In this document: positions 8,801-16,877 of the stretch, in pieces
Position numbering within the stretch: position 1 is the stretch's first letter
Layout of the letters: each line of letters starts with the position of its first letter
Assembly (NCBI RefSeq): GCF_900103475.1
Contig: NZ_FNHG01000001.1
Span: forward strand, 248,001-312,000
Source of the DNA: Maricaulis salignorans
GTDB lineage: Bacteria; Pseudomonadota; Alphaproteobacteria; Caulobacterales; Maricaulaceae
Direction of reading: 5' to 3'
Length of the DNA: 64,000 nt
Program-made: the position numbers and the translations under genes
The notes under the pieces: model-generated
Seen by the model: the letters and a program-made list of their open reading frames with translations, nothing else
Databases searched by the model: none
What the model was told of the DNA's origin: nothing

Positions 8801-9632
8801 GGCGTGGAACGCCCTGTCGAAGGCGACCGGGCGCGAACATGCGCACCTGGCCTTGCCGAAGGAAGACGAGAAGATCCGCTTCCGCGATGTCGTTGCTCAG
8901 CCGCGCAAGATCATTTCCTCACCAACCTGGTCGGGGATCGAGAGCGAGGACGTCTGCTATAATGCCGGCTGGACCAATATCAATGAGCGGATTCCATGGC
9001 GTACGCTGAGTGGCCGCCAACAGCTCTACCAGGACCATAAATGGATGCTCGCATTCGGTGAGGGCCTGTGCGTCTACCGGCCTCCAATCGATACCAAGGC
9101 CGTGGCGCCGGTGATCAATTCCAAGTCGAATGGTGAGCCGCAGATCGTGCTCAACTTCATCACGCCGCACCAGAAATGGGGCATTCACTCCACCTATACA
9201 GACAATCTGCTGATGCTGACCCTGTCACGCGGCGGCCCGATCGTCTGGATGTCCGAGACCGATGCCGCCAAGGCGGGTCTCGAGGATAATGACTGGGTGG
9301 AAGCCTATAACGCCAATGGTGCCCTGGTTGCCCGGGTCGTGGTTTCGCAGCGGATCAAGGAGGGTACGCTCTTCATGTATCACGCCCAGGAAAAGACGGT
9401 GAATGTGCCCGGTTCGCAAATGACCGGTCAGCGCGGCGGTATCCATAACTCCGTCACGCGGACAACACTCAAACCGACCCACATGATTGGTGGCTATGCC
9501 CAGCAATCCTATGGATTCAACTATTACGGCACTGTCGGATCCAATCGCGACGAGTTCGTGATCGTCCGGAAAATGACCAAGATCGACTGGCTCGAAGGTC
9601 CGGCCGCAGACGCCATGGAGGCAGCGGAATGA
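5895..9632 (+). CDS. narG: Respiratory nitrate reductase alpha subunit NarG
   Basis: The 1245-residue molybdopterin subunit reduces nitrate to nitrite on the cytoplasmic face of the inner membrane. The N-terminal FS0 [4Fe-4S] ligands are His50, Cys54, Cys58 and Cys93, in the His/Cys arrangement specific to NarG. The molybdenum-ligating Asp falls at residue 222 in YDWYCDLPPASP, the same number as in E. coli. There is no twin-arginine signal, as expected for the cytoplasm-facing enzyme. Length is normal. The start follows AGGAGG. It overlaps narH by 4 bases (ATGA), and the maturation chaperone NarJ is encoded downstream. Confidence 0.97.
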   Translation: MSHFLDRLTFFTRPSESFSDGHGITTTEGRGWEDSYRKRWQHDKIVRSTHGVNCTGSCSWKIYVKGGLVTWETQQTDYPRTRPDLPNHEPRGCARGASYSWYMYSANRVKYPLIRSRLLKAWRAARKTLPPIAAWRSIQQDDAVRQSYVSKRGAGGLVRGDWDEVTEIIAAANAYTAKTYGPDRVFGFSPIPAMSMVSYAAGSRYLSLLGGVCMSFYDWYCDLPPASPMTWGEQTDVPESADWFNAGYLLIWGSNVPQTRTPDAHFYTEARYRGAKSAVICPDYSEASKFGDVWLNPKQGTDAALAMAFGHVVLREYHLDRQAEYFDKYVRENSDFPNLVRLEKQGDRYVAGRLVRASDFSDDLGEDNNPDWKTVAWDRKSGKIVTPLGSIGFRWGQSGKWNIEQKDSQGEEIDLETTFILDENQDDVVDVGFPYFANKGHDAFTGTDHPDVLVHKIPVKKLKLKDGETMVATVFDLFCANYGLDRGLGGDFVATSYDDMMPYTPAWAEAITGVPRDRIIAVAREFASNAEQTKGKSMVILGAGLNHWYNMDMNYRGIINLLVMCGCIGQSGGGWAHYVGQEKLRPQTGWQPLAFGLDWNRPPRHQNSTSCWYAHTDQWRYETLSVDQILSPTAPEGSWDGTMIDYNVRAERMGWLPSAPQLQTNPLSIAASAKAQGLEPADYVIKSLKSGELEMSCHDPDNPANWPRNLFVWRSNLLGSSGKGHEYFIKHLVGGNNGVMGEEAPEEMRPSEVKWVAEAPRGKLDLLVTIDFRMSTTCVYSDIVLPTATWYEKDDLNTSDMHPFIHPLTAAVDPAWEARSDWEIFKGLAKKFSEIAPEELGVETDVVLTPILHDTPGEMAQGLDVKDWSKGEIEAIPGKTMPNITVVTRDYPNLHKQFTSLGPLMGKLGNGGKGIGWNTEHEVHLLGELNGVVLEEGISKGQPRIDTAIDACETLMMLAPETNGEVAVKAWNALSKATGREHAHLALPKEDEKIRFRDVVAQPRKIISSPTWSGIESEDVCYNAGWTNINERIPWRTLSGRQQLYQDHKWMLAFGEGLCVYRPPIDTKAVAPVINSKSNGEPQIVLNFITPHQKWGIHSTYTDNLLMLTLSRGGPIVWMSETDAAKAGLEDNDWVEAYNANGALVARVVVSQRIKEGTLFMYHAQEKTVNVPGSQMTGQRGGIHNSVTRTTLKPTHMIGGYAQQSYGFNYYGTVGSNRDEFVIVRKMTKIDWLEGPAADAMEAAE

Positions 9633-11155
9633 AGATTCGTGCGCAAATCGGCAAAGTCCTCAATCTGGACAAATGCATCGGCTGCCACACCTGCTCGGTG
9701 ACGTGCAAGAATGTGTGGACCAATCGCGAAGGCGTTGAATACGCCTGGTTCAACAATGTCGAGACCAAGCCCGGCATTGGCTATCCCAAGGATTGGGAGA
9801 ACCAGAAGCGCTGGAATGGCGGCTGGACCCGCGCCAGCAATGGTTCGCTGCGGCCGAAAATGGGTTCCAAATGGCGGATTCTGGCGAAGATTTTCGCCAA
9901 TCCGGACCTGCCCGAAATCGACGATTACTACGAACCCTTCACCTTCGATTACCAGCACCTCCAGCGTGCCGGCGAGAGCGAGGCTTTCCCGACAGCACGG
10001 CCACGTTCGCTGATCTCCGGCGAGCGTATGGAGAAGATCGAATGGGGTCCCAACTGGGAGGAAATTCTCGGCGGTGAATTCTCCAAGCGCTCCAAGGATG
10101 CCAATTTCGAAGGCATTCAGAAAGCCATGTATGGCGAGTTCGAGAACACCTTCATGATGTATCTGCCGCGGCTGTGTGAGCATTGCCTCAACCCGGCCTG
10201 TGCGGCAGCCTGTCCATCGGGTGCGATCTACAAGCGCGAGGAAGACGGCATTGTCCTGATCGATCAGGAAAAATGCCGCGGCTGGCGCATGTGTGTCTCC
10301 GGCTGCCCCTACAAGAAGATCTATTTCAACTGGTCGAGCGGCAAGTCGGAGAAATGCACCTTCTGCTATCCGCGCATCGAGGCTGGTCAGCCGACCGTCT
10401 GCTCGGAAACCTGCGTCGGGCGGATCCGCTATCTCGGTGTCGTCCTCTATGACGCCGACCAGATCGAGGCCGCCGCTTCGGTGCCGGACGAGAAGGATCT
10501 CTATCCGGCCCAGCTCAACATGTTCCTCGATCCACATGATCCGGACGTGCAGGCCCAGGCTCGTCTCGACGGCGTGCCCGAAGCCTGGCTGGAAGCGGCC
10601 AAACGCTCGCCCGTCTACAAGATGGCGATCGACTGGAAGATTGCTTTCCCGCTCCACCCCGAATACCGCACCCTGCCGATGGTCTGGTATGTGCCGCCGC
10701 TCTCGCCGATCAATGCGGCGGCCGAGGCCGGCTCGATCAATATCCAGGACGGCATGCCGGATGTGCGCTCCCTGCGCATTCCGCTGCGCTATCTCGCCAA
10801 TCTGCTCACCGCCGGTGACGAGGCCCCGATCGCGTCCGGTCTGGAACGCATGCTCGCCATGCGCGCCTATATGCGGGCCAAGACGGTTGATGGCGTGATC
10901 GATGAAAGCATTCCTCAGCGCGTCGGCCTGACCAAGGATCTGATTGAGGACATGTATCAGATCATGGCGATCGCCAATTACGAGGATCGTTTCGTGATCC
11001 CGACGACGCACCGGGAATGGGCTGAAGACGCCTATGACCTGCGCGGCGAGTGCGGCTTCAGCTTCGGCAATGGCTGTTCGGACGGTTCCACCGTCGGCTC
11101 GCTGTTCGGCAAGGGCAAAGCCAACAAACCGATGACACCGATGGAGAAGGCATGA
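9629..11155 (+). CDS. narH: Respiratory nitrate reductase beta subunit NarH
   Basis: The 508-residue ferredoxin-like subunit carries electrons from the NarI haems to NarG. Four cysteine clusters are visible: CIGCHTCSVTC at residues 16-26, CEHCLNPACAAACP near 184, CRGWRMCVSGCP with the Trp that makes one centre a [3Fe-4S] cluster, and CTFCYPR...CSETCVGR. All ligands appear intact and the length is standard. It is translationally coupled to narG and narJ by overlapping start and stop codons. Confidence 0.97.
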   Translation: MKIRAQIGKVLNLDKCIGCHTCSVTCKNVWTNREGVEYAWFNNVETKPGIGYPKDWENQKRWNGGWTRASNGSLRPKMGSKWRILAKIFANPDLPEIDDYYEPFTFDYQHLQRAGESEAFPTARPRSLISGERMEKIEWGPNWEEILGGEFSKRSKDANFEGIQKAMYGEFENTFMMYLPRLCEHCLNPACAAACPSGAIYKREEDGIVLIDQEKCRGWRMCVSGCPYKKIYFNWSSGKSEKCTFCYPRIEAGQPTVCSETCVGRIRYLGVVLYDADQIEAAASVPDEKDLYPAQLNMFLDPHDPDVQAQARLDGVPEAWLEAAKRSPVYKMAIDWKIAFPLHPEYRTLPMVWYVPPLSPINAAAEAGSINIQDGMPDVRSLRIPLRYLANLLTAGDEAPIASGLERMLAMRAYMRAKTVDGVIDESIPQRVGLTKDLIEDMYQIMAIANYEDRFVIPTTHREWAEDAYDLRGECGFSFGNGCSDGSTVGSLFGKGKANKPMTPMEKA

Positions 11156-11862
11156 TGGCCAAGACATTCAAGGTGATGGCGGCTTTGTTGAGCTATCCGA
11201 CGGCCGATATCCAGGGTGCCGGACCGGAACTCAAGGCCGTGCTGGCCGAGGAGGGGCTCTTGTCCGTCGGACAGCAGACCCGTCTCGGGCATTTGATCGA
11301 CCAGCTGGAGAGCCGCGATCTCTATGATCTGCAGGAACGCTATGTCAGCCTGTTTGATCGCTCGCGGACCCTGTCGCTGCACCTGTTCGAGCATGTTCAC
11401 GGCGAAAGCCGCGCGCGCGGCCAGGCGATGGTCGACCTTCAGAACGTCTATGGCGAGAAGGGGCTTGAGATCAACGCCAAGGAATTGCCGGATTTCCTGC
11501 CGCTCTTCCTGGAGTTTCTCTCGACCCTGCCTCTGGCTGAGGCCTCCGACCTGCTCGGTGAGACCTCGCACGTGCTCGAGGCGCTGCGTGATCGTCTGCG
11601 CAAACGCAAGAGCATCTATGCCGCCGTCTTTCGCTCCTTGCTGACGCTGGCGACGATGGATGCCGAGGCCGCTCCGGTCGAGATCCAGACCGAGGATGAG
11701 GAGGCCGACGATCTGGAGGCTCTCGACAAGGCCTGGGCTGAAGAGCCGGTCACATTCGGTCCCGGCGAAGCAGGCTGCAATGTCGCCGAGAAAATGCTCG
11801 AGAAAATGAAATTGCCGACCGCGCCGGCGGTATCGGTGCGTAGCCAGGGAGAGCAAAGATGA
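11152..11862 (+). CDS. narJ: Nitrate reductase assembly chaperone NarJ
   Basis: NarJ binds apo-NarG and guides molybdenum cofactor and FS0 cluster insertion. The 236-residue product has the family core LLSYPTADI near the N-terminus, LYDLQERYVSLFDRSRTLSLHLFEHVHGESRARG and a following LPDFLPLFLEFLS motif. The reading frame is open further upstream inside narH, but ATG 11152 overlaps the narH stop as ATGATGG and gives the family N-terminus; ATG 11155 is also possible. The C-terminal third is acidic and less conserved, as usual. The start of narI overlaps its stop by 4 bases. Confidence 0.95.
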   Translation: MMAKTFKVMAALLSYPTADIQGAGPELKAVLAEEGLLSVGQQTRLGHLIDQLESRDLYDLQERYVSLFDRSRTLSLHLFEHVHGESRARGQAMVDLQNVYGEKGLEINAKELPDFLPLFLEFLSTLPLAEASDLLGETSHVLEALRDRLRKRKSIYAAVFRSLLTLATMDAEAAPVEIQTEDEEADDLEALDKAWAEEPVTFGPGEAGCNVAEKMLEKMKLPTAPAVSVRSQGEQR

Positions 11863-12563
11863 GTGAATACCTCAACACGGCCCTGTTCGGCATCTACCCC
11901 TATATCGCGCTGTCTGTCCTCGCGATTGGCTCCATCATCCGCTATGATCGCGAGCCCTATTCCTGGAAGGCGGGGTCCAGCCAATTGCTGCGCCGTCGCC
12001 AATTGGTGATGGGTTCGGTCCTGTTCCATATCGGTGTGCTGGTGGTCTTCTTCGGCCATCTGGTCGGGCTTCTGACACCGATCGCGGTGTTTGACGCGCT
12101 CGGCATTTCGCATGGCGCCAAACAGATCCTCGCCATTGTCGCCGGCGGCGTCGCCGGCACGCTCGCCCTGATCGGTGCGACCCTGCTGATGCATCGCCGC
12201 TTCGCCGATCCGCGGATCCGCAAGCATTCCAGCTTTGCCGACAATGCGATCCTGATCCTGCTCTATGTCCAGCTTCTGCTCGGTCTCGGGACGATCTTCA
12301 TCTCGGTCCAGCATCTCGACGGCCATGAGATGACGACCTTTATGAGCTGGGCCCAGGGTATTTTCACCCTCGATTTCCGGGCCGCCAGCTACATCATGGG
12401 CGCGCACTGGATCTTCAAGGCACACCTCGTGCTCGGGCTGACGATCTTCCTCGTCTTCCCCTTCACCCGGCTGGTGCACATGTTCAGCGCGCCGCTGCGT
12501 TACATCTTCCGCCAGGGCTATCAGGTCGTGCGCCGCAAGCCCGTTCCCGGAGCTGAAAAATGA
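11859..12563 (+). CDS. narI: Respiratory nitrate reductase gamma subunit NarI
   Basis: The 234-residue membrane cytochrome b oxidises quinol at the periplasmic side. Five hydrophobic segments are visible. Candidate haem ligands are His57 (FHIGV), His67 (FFGHLVG), His189 (FKAHLVLG) and His207 (RLVHMFSAP), matching the spacing of His56/66/187/205 in E. coli. The C-terminal RQGYQVVRRK tail is typical. ATGA overlaps link it to narJ before and the PpiC gene after. Confidence 0.96.
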   Translation: MSEYLNTALFGIYPYIALSVLAIGSIIRYDREPYSWKAGSSQLLRRRQLVMGSVLFHIGVLVVFFGHLVGLLTPIAVFDALGISHGAKQILAIVAGGVAGTLALIGATLLMHRRFADPRIRKHSSFADNAILILLYVQLLLGLGTIFISVQHLDGHEMTTFMSWAQGIFTLDFRAASYIMGAHWIFKAHLVLGLTIFLVFPFTRLVHMFSAPLRYIFRQGYQVVRRKPVPGAEK

Positions 12564-13390
12564 CCGGACATTCCATCATCACACCCAAGCCACCGACGCC
12601 GGAAGTTTCGGTCAATGGTGTCGTCATCCCGGCCAAGGCCATAGCGGCCGAGACCCAGCATCACCCCGCCCGCCGGCCTGAGGCGGCCTGGCAGGCTGCA
12701 GCGGAGGCGCTCGTCATTCGCGAGGCCTTGCTGCAGGCCGCCCGGGCGCGCGGCATCGAGGCGCCTGTCGCTTCGGATGCCGATGCGGTCAAGGAGGTCG
12801 AGGAAGACGCGCTGATCCAGGCTTTCGTGGATCGCGAGGTGACGACGCCGGATCCGGACGAGGAGTCCTGCCGGCGCTATTTCACCAATAATGCCGACAA
12901 GCTGCGTGCGCCCGATCTCTACGAGCCGGTCCATATCCTGCTGCAGGCCAGCAAGGACGATCCCGACAGCTATGAACGGGCCCGGCAGGAAGCACAGACT
13001 CTGGTTGAGCACCTGCAAAACCGCCCCGATGATTTCGAACGTATTGCCCGTGACCGCTCCGACTGTTCATCATCAACCGATGGTGGCCGGCTGGGACAGG
13101 TGACGCGGGGCCAGACGACGCCGGCTTTCGAGACGGCGATGATGAAGCTGCGCCAGGGCGAAATGACGCGCGAGGCGATCGAGACGCCCTATGGCTTCCA
13201 CATTATCCGGCTGGATCAGCTGGTGCGTGGCCAGGTGCCCGAATTCGAACTTGCACGGCCCCTGGTCGAAGAGTTCCTGCGCGATGCCAGCTGGCGGCGG
13301 GCGGTGGCTCAATTTGTCTCACTGGTTGTCGGTGAGGCGAAAATTTCCGGTGTTGAACTGCACGGCGCGACATCGCCGCTCGTGCAGTGA
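12560..13390 (+). CDS. PpiC/NifM-type parvulin prolyl isomerase
   Basis: The 276-residue protein contains a parvulin domain at about residues 120-230. Visible motifs are EPVHILLQAS, FERIARDRSDCSSSTDGGRLG and PYGFHIIRLDQLV. There is no signal peptide or membrane segment, so it should be cytoplasmic, unlike SurA or PrsA. Its start overlaps the narI stop by 4 bases. A PpiC-type gene directly after narI is also known in Pseudomonas nar operons and is presumed to help NarGHI folding. The specific substrate is not known. Confidence 0.88.
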   Translation: MTGHSIITPKPPTPEVSVNGVVIPAKAIAAETQHHPARRPEAAWQAAAEALVIREALLQAARARGIEAPVASDADAVKEVEEDALIQAFVDREVTTPDPDEESCRRYFTNNADKLRAPDLYEPVHILLQASKDDPDSYERARQEAQTLVEHLQNRPDDFERIARDRSDCSSSTDGGRLGQVTRGQTTPAFETAMMKLRQGEMTREAIETPYGFHIIRLDQLVRGQVPEFELARPLVEEFLRDASWRRAVAQFVSLVVGEAKISGVELHGATSPLVQ

Positions 13391-13405
13391 CCCAAACCGG
13401 TCAAA

Positions 13406-13424
13406 CGGGCTCCTGACGAGCCCG
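13406..13424 (+). repeat. Small hairpin in the leader of the porin gene
   Basis: CGGGCTC and GAGCCCG form a perfect 7-bp stem with a 5-base loop, 15 bases after the PpiC stop and just before the GAGG ribosome site of the porin gene. With no U-run it is more likely a partial terminator or a processing site than a strong terminator. Confidence 0.5.
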
Positions 13425-13441
13425 CGAAAGAGGAAAACGAG

Positions 13442-14650
13442 ATGAGTATGAGCAAACTTGGCCGCGCTGCCCTGTCAGGGGCGGCTGGCCTGATCGTGGG
13501 AGTGTGCGCGGTTGCACCTGCCCATGCCGAGGGTCAATTCCTTGTCAACGCACGCCTCCGGACCGAGCTGGTCGACCAGGCCGGCCTGGCCAATGACGCC
13601 ACGGCGATCACCCTGCGGACCCGCCTGGGTTATGAAAGCGGGGACTTGTCGGGCTTCACCTTCCTGATTGAGGGCGAGCATGTTCTCCATCTGGTCGATG
13701 ACTTCAACGACACGATCAATGGCCGCCCCGGCTATCCGGTGGTGGCCGATCCGGAAGCGGCGGAACTGAACCGGGTGCAGCTGGCCTTTACCGGCTTTGA
13801 GGATACGCGCCTGACGCTGGGGCGTCAGCGCATCATCCTGGGCGATGCCCGCTATGTCGGGAATGTCGGCTTCCGGCAGAACGAGCAGACCTTTGATGCC
13901 TTTGTCGCTTCCACGACGGCGATCGAGAATCTCAACCTGACCTATGCCTATCTGGACCGCGCTCACCGGATTTTTGGCGATGATCACCCTGCCGGCGAGC
14001 TTGACTTGGATGCCCACGCGATCACCGCGGCGGTAACAGCACCGCTCGGCACCGTGACGGCCTTCGCCATCCTCGCTGACGTGCAGGATGCGGCAGCGCT
14101 CTCGAGCGCCACCTACGGGCTGAACTGGAGTGGCTCGGTCGCCCGCGAGGGCCAGGCGACCTTTGGTTACAAGCTCGAATATGCCGTGCAGAGCGATTAC
14201 GGCAATGCCCCGGCCAGCTTCGATCTGAACATGTTCCGCGCCGAGGCCAGTCTCAGCCAGAACGGGCTCAGCGGTGCCATCGGCATTGAATCACTGGAAG
14301 GCAATGGCGTCCGCGGTTTCAGCACGCCTTTGGCGACCCTGCACGGGTATCAAGGCTGGGCCGATGTCTTCCTGACAACGCCGGCCAATGGCATCCGGGA
14401 TGTTTATGGCCGCGCCGGTTACGCCTTCCCCAACCCGCCACTGGGATCGGCGATGCGCGCGATGGTCGTCTATCATGATTTCGAGACGGAGAATGGCAGT
14501 CTCGATCTGGGGTCGGAATTCGATGCCGTGTTGAGTTCGCAGCTGAGCGAGCATGTCGGGCTTGAGTTCAAGGCTGCCTTCTATGACGGCGGCGACAGCG
14601 CGATTGCCGACCGGACCAAGCTCTGGTTTGCGATCACCTATAGCCGGTAA
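13442..14650 (+). CDS. Alginate-export-like outer membrane channel
   Basis: The 402-residue protein has a clear Sec signal peptide ending APAHA|EG near residue 29, then alternating beta-strand sequence of an 18-stranded-type barrel. The run TRLTLGRQRIILGD followed by RQNEQTFDAF resembles the alginate_export family, whose members carry anionic or small substrates. Ribosome site AGAGGAAA lies 8 bases upstream. Its position directly after narGHJI-ppiC suggests a nitrate or nitrite conduit across the outer membrane, but that is inference from context only. The last residue is Arg rather than the usual Phe. Confidence 0.75.
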   Translation: MSMSKLGRAALSGAAGLIVGVCAVAPAHAEGQFLVNARLRTELVDQAGLANDATAITLRTRLGYESGDLSGFTFLIEGEHVLHLVDDFNDTINGRPGYPVVADPEAAELNRVQLAFTGFEDTRLTLGRQRIILGDARYVGNVGFRQNEQTFDAFVASTTAIENLNLTYAYLDRAHRIFGDDHPAGELDLDAHAITAAVTAPLGTVTAFAILADVQDAAALSSATYGLNWSGSVAREGQATFGYKLEYAVQSDYGNAPASFDLNMFRAEASLSQNGLSGAIGIESLEGNGVRGFSTPLATLHGYQGWADVFLTTPANGIRDVYGRAGYAFPNPPLGSAMRAMVVYHDFETENGSLDLGSEFDAVLSSQLSEHVGLEFKAAFYDGGDSAIADRTKLWFAITYSR

Positions 14651-14657
14651 AACCGGC
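14643..14657. terminator. Possible short bidirectional hairpin at converging ends
   Basis: GCCGGT-AAA-ACCGGC forms a 6-bp stem that includes the porin stop codon and sits 10 bases from the galE stop. Convergent genes meet here with only 16 bases between them. No U-run is present, so terminator function is tentative. Confidence 0.4.
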
Positions 14658-14666
14658 CAGATCCGC

Positions 14667-15650
14667 TCAGACCCGCCATTTTCTGGCATGGAAATTCCAG
14701 GCATCGGTGAGGATCTGATCAATGGATGAAAAGCGGGGCTGGAAGCCCAGTTGCGCCTTGGCCAGGCTTGTTTCGGCCAATAGCACGGCTGGGTCGCCGG
14801 GCCGTCGCGGGTGGATATCATAGGGTATCCGGGCCCCGGTGATGCGCTCGGCCGCCTGCAAAACCTCCAGCACCGTGGCGCCCTGACCGGTTCCGACATT
14901 GCAGAATAGCTGGCTCGGACCGGCCAGGACCCGGTCGAGTGCCGCCAGATGTGCGGCGGCCAGGTCGACCACATGGATATAGTCGCGCAGGCAGGTCCCG
15001 TCGCGCGTGTCATAATCCGATCCGAACAGTTTCAACCGGTCCGGACCAAGGCCGGCGGCGACCTTCAGCGCATTCGGGATCAGATGGGTCTCCGGCTCGT
15101 GTTCCTCACCGATCTCGCCATCCGGGCTGGCGCCGGCCGCATTGAAGTATCGTAGCGCGACAAATCGGGCATCATCATTCAAGGCCATGTCCGCCAGCAG
15201 CAATTCCGCGGCATGCTTGGTCTGGCCGTAGACGCTGACCGGTGCGCGGGTTTCGCTCTCCCGGATCGGGATGCTGGAGGGGGCGCCATACACGGCGCAG
15301 GAGGATGAAAACACGATTGGCTTGACCCCCGCGCGGCCCATGGCACCGAGCAGGCTGATCAGTCCGCCGACATTGTTGTCCCAGTATTGCTGGGGTTTTT
15401 GCTGGCCCTCACCGACTTCGATACTGGCGGCGAAATGCATGACCGCATCTGGTTTGTATTCTTGAAAAGCCTGGTCCAGCGCGGCCGGCGAGCGAATGTC
15501 CCCTGTGACAAGCGGTCCCCATTGCACGGCATGCTGATGGCCGCTGGAGAGATTGTCGAAGGCGACAGGCTGGTCGCCTCGCGCGGCGAGGGCACGGCAG
15601 ACATGCGCGCCGATATAGCCTGCGCCGCCTGTAACCAGAATCCGTGCCAT
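14667..15650 (-). CDS. galE: UDP-glucose 4-epimerase
   Basis: The 327-residue extended short-chain dehydrogenase interconverts UDP-glucose and UDP-galactose. It has the NAD-binding TGGAGYIGAH motif at residues 7-16, the catalytic VFSSSCAVYG and YGQTKHAAE (Tyr/Lys pair), and the GalE-type SDYDTRDGTCLRDYIHV substrate segment. Length is standard. It faces the nar island and is transcribed away from the secretion genes. It probably supplies UDP-galactose for the polysaccharide locus at 20-33 kb; ExoB is an equivalent name in rhizobial systems. Confidence 0.93.
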   Translation of the reverse strand: MARILVTGGAGYIGAHVCRALAARGDQPVAFDNLSSGHQHAVQWGPLVTGDIRSPAALDQAFQEYKPDAVMHFAASIEVGEGQQKPQQYWDNNVGGLISLLGAMGRAGVKPIVFSSSCAVYGAPSSIPIRESETRAPVSVYGQTKHAAELLLADMALNDDARFVALRYFNAAGASPDGEIGEEHEPETHLIPNALKVAAGLGPDRLKLFGSDYDTRDGTCLRDYIHVVDLAAAHLAALDRVLAGPSQLFCNVGTGQGATVLEVLQAAERITGARIPYDIHPRRPGDPAVLLAETSLAKAQLGFQPRFSSIDQILTDAWNFHARKWRV

Positions 15651-15756
15651 GCCCGCGCCCTCGTCCGGGTGTTCCCACAGCCTTCAGTCTAGGTTGAAAT
15701 CCGGAGAAAATACAATGAGTACCGGCTATTCAAGCGGGTGTCGCCAGAGACGTGGC

Positions 15757-16647
15757 TCAGAAGAGCGCGTAATCGAAGCCGAATGTATCCATCACATCCT
15801 GCGACAGCCAATCCAGGCCGGTGAACTCGGCAGCCGACGGAATTTCGAGGCCGTCATGCAGGGCCGCAGCGCCGTAATCCGGCAAGCTGGCTGCGTGTCC
15901 CGGCGCATCGAGCAGCAAAGTCAGCTGTACGGAATAATCGTCTGCCGGTGTGAGCATGGCATCCTTGGCCGCAAACCGGTCCATGCCTTCGGCCTGTGCC
16001 AGTGCGCCCAGGCATTGGTTGGACATTTCGAGATAGCCGCCAAAATCGATTGGCGCCCCGTCATTGGCAAGCCCGCCCAATTCTACCCCTTCAGGCGCAA
16101 ATTCGCGGCTGAGGGCGACCGCGTTGTCGCCGGGCGAGTTGGCCTCGACATGTTCCAGCAACAGGGCGAGCGGGACGGAATGCCCGTTGGCATCGATTGC
16201 GGTTGCGGTGTCACCGGCAAACAGGTCGGGACCATCCACGCGTCCGATCGCCTCGATGCGTTGCTCGTGGCGTTCCAGATAATCACTGAAATCGAATAAT
16301 GCTCCATCATCCACCAGGCCAGCCAGGCCGAGGTCAATTCCAGTCAGCTCGACGCCATCGATGTCGGGTGCGGGAGTGTGTAGCGGCGATGGTTCGGCTA
16401 TCATAGCAAACGAAGCGTCGTTGTCCGCAGCCAGGGAAGCGTCGCCGCGCTCTTGCCAGAGGCGTCGAACTTCCTGTGCCAGTTCTGGCATGGGCGCGAA
16501 AAGTGGCAAATCGGATGCGACCAGGTTGGCGGCGACGGGATCGGCTGCAACCGGTTGCGGCGCGTCCCACGGGAAGACGTCGAGGCCTCCCGGCCACAAG
16601 CCGGGCTGGCCGTCGTCCAAACCTGCTCTGGATCCCCGCTGCAACAA
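15757..16647 (-). CDS. Unrecognised acidic repeat protein, possible type I secretion substrate
   Basis: I do not recognise a family. The 296-residue product is strongly acidic and has no signal peptide or membrane segment. It contains an internal duplication: a unit of about 65 residues beginning GVELTGID and ending VPLALLLEH recurs as GVELGGLA to VQLTLLLDA. It ends in GFDYALF, and the RTX protein at 33171-37019 ends in PDYYTF, both Asp-Tyr-x-x-Phe. Type I secretion signals lie at the extreme C-terminus and often end with an acid followed by hydrophobics. The gene is divergent from the type I ABC exporter. The start is uncertain: TTG 16647 follows GGGGA, and the first in-frame ATG is 16491. 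Secretion is inference. Confidence 0.6.
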   Translation of the reverse strand: MLQRGSRAGLDDGQPGLWPGGLDVFPWDAPQPVAADPVAANLVASDLPLFAPMPELAQEVRRLWQERGDASLAADNDASFAMIAEPSPLHTPAPDIDGVELTGIDLGLAGLVDDGALFDFSDYLERHEQRIEAIGRVDGPDLFAGDTATAIDANGHSVPLALLLEHVEANSPGDNAVALSREFAPEGVELGGLANDGAPIDFGGYLEMSNQCLGALAQAEGMDRFAAKDAMLTPADDYSVQLTLLLDAPGHAASLPDYGAAALHDGLEIPSAAEFTGLDWLSQDVMDTFGFDYALF

Positions 16648-16804
16648 ACCATCCCCACTTTGACCGGAACCCGGCGAACCGCGCTGGATTGTCCGCTAAA
16701 GTTAAATGAATATTAGGCAATCCAAGCTTCGGGCACAACTGTAATCAACGTTAACGGAGAGATAATGTTATTGCCTCTCTCTATAGGCCAGTCAGGCACA
16801 CGCC

Positions 16805-16838
16805 AGGAGCGAAGAGGTTTTCAAGGCCTCTCGCTCCT
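16805..16838 (+). repeat. Bulged 12-bp hairpin in the leader of the type I secretion operon
   Basis: AGGAGCG, a bulged A, then AGAGG pairs with CCTCT and CGCTCCT across a 9-base loop. It ends 39 bases before the ABC transporter start, in the 230-base gap 16648-16877 between divergent genes. The hairpin arms are purine- and pyrimidine-rich, so it could occlude or present ribosome-binding sequence or act as an attenuator. Nothing else is recognisable in that gap. Confidence 0.6.
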
Positions 16839-16877
16839 GACGCGAATCTCGCGCTGAAAGCAAGGGGCCAATCCAAT

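Noticed and set aside
9524-11167. 547-residue minus-strand open frame opposite narH
   Set aside because: It is the antisense shadow of a well-conserved gene in GC-rich DNA and has no recognisable domain.
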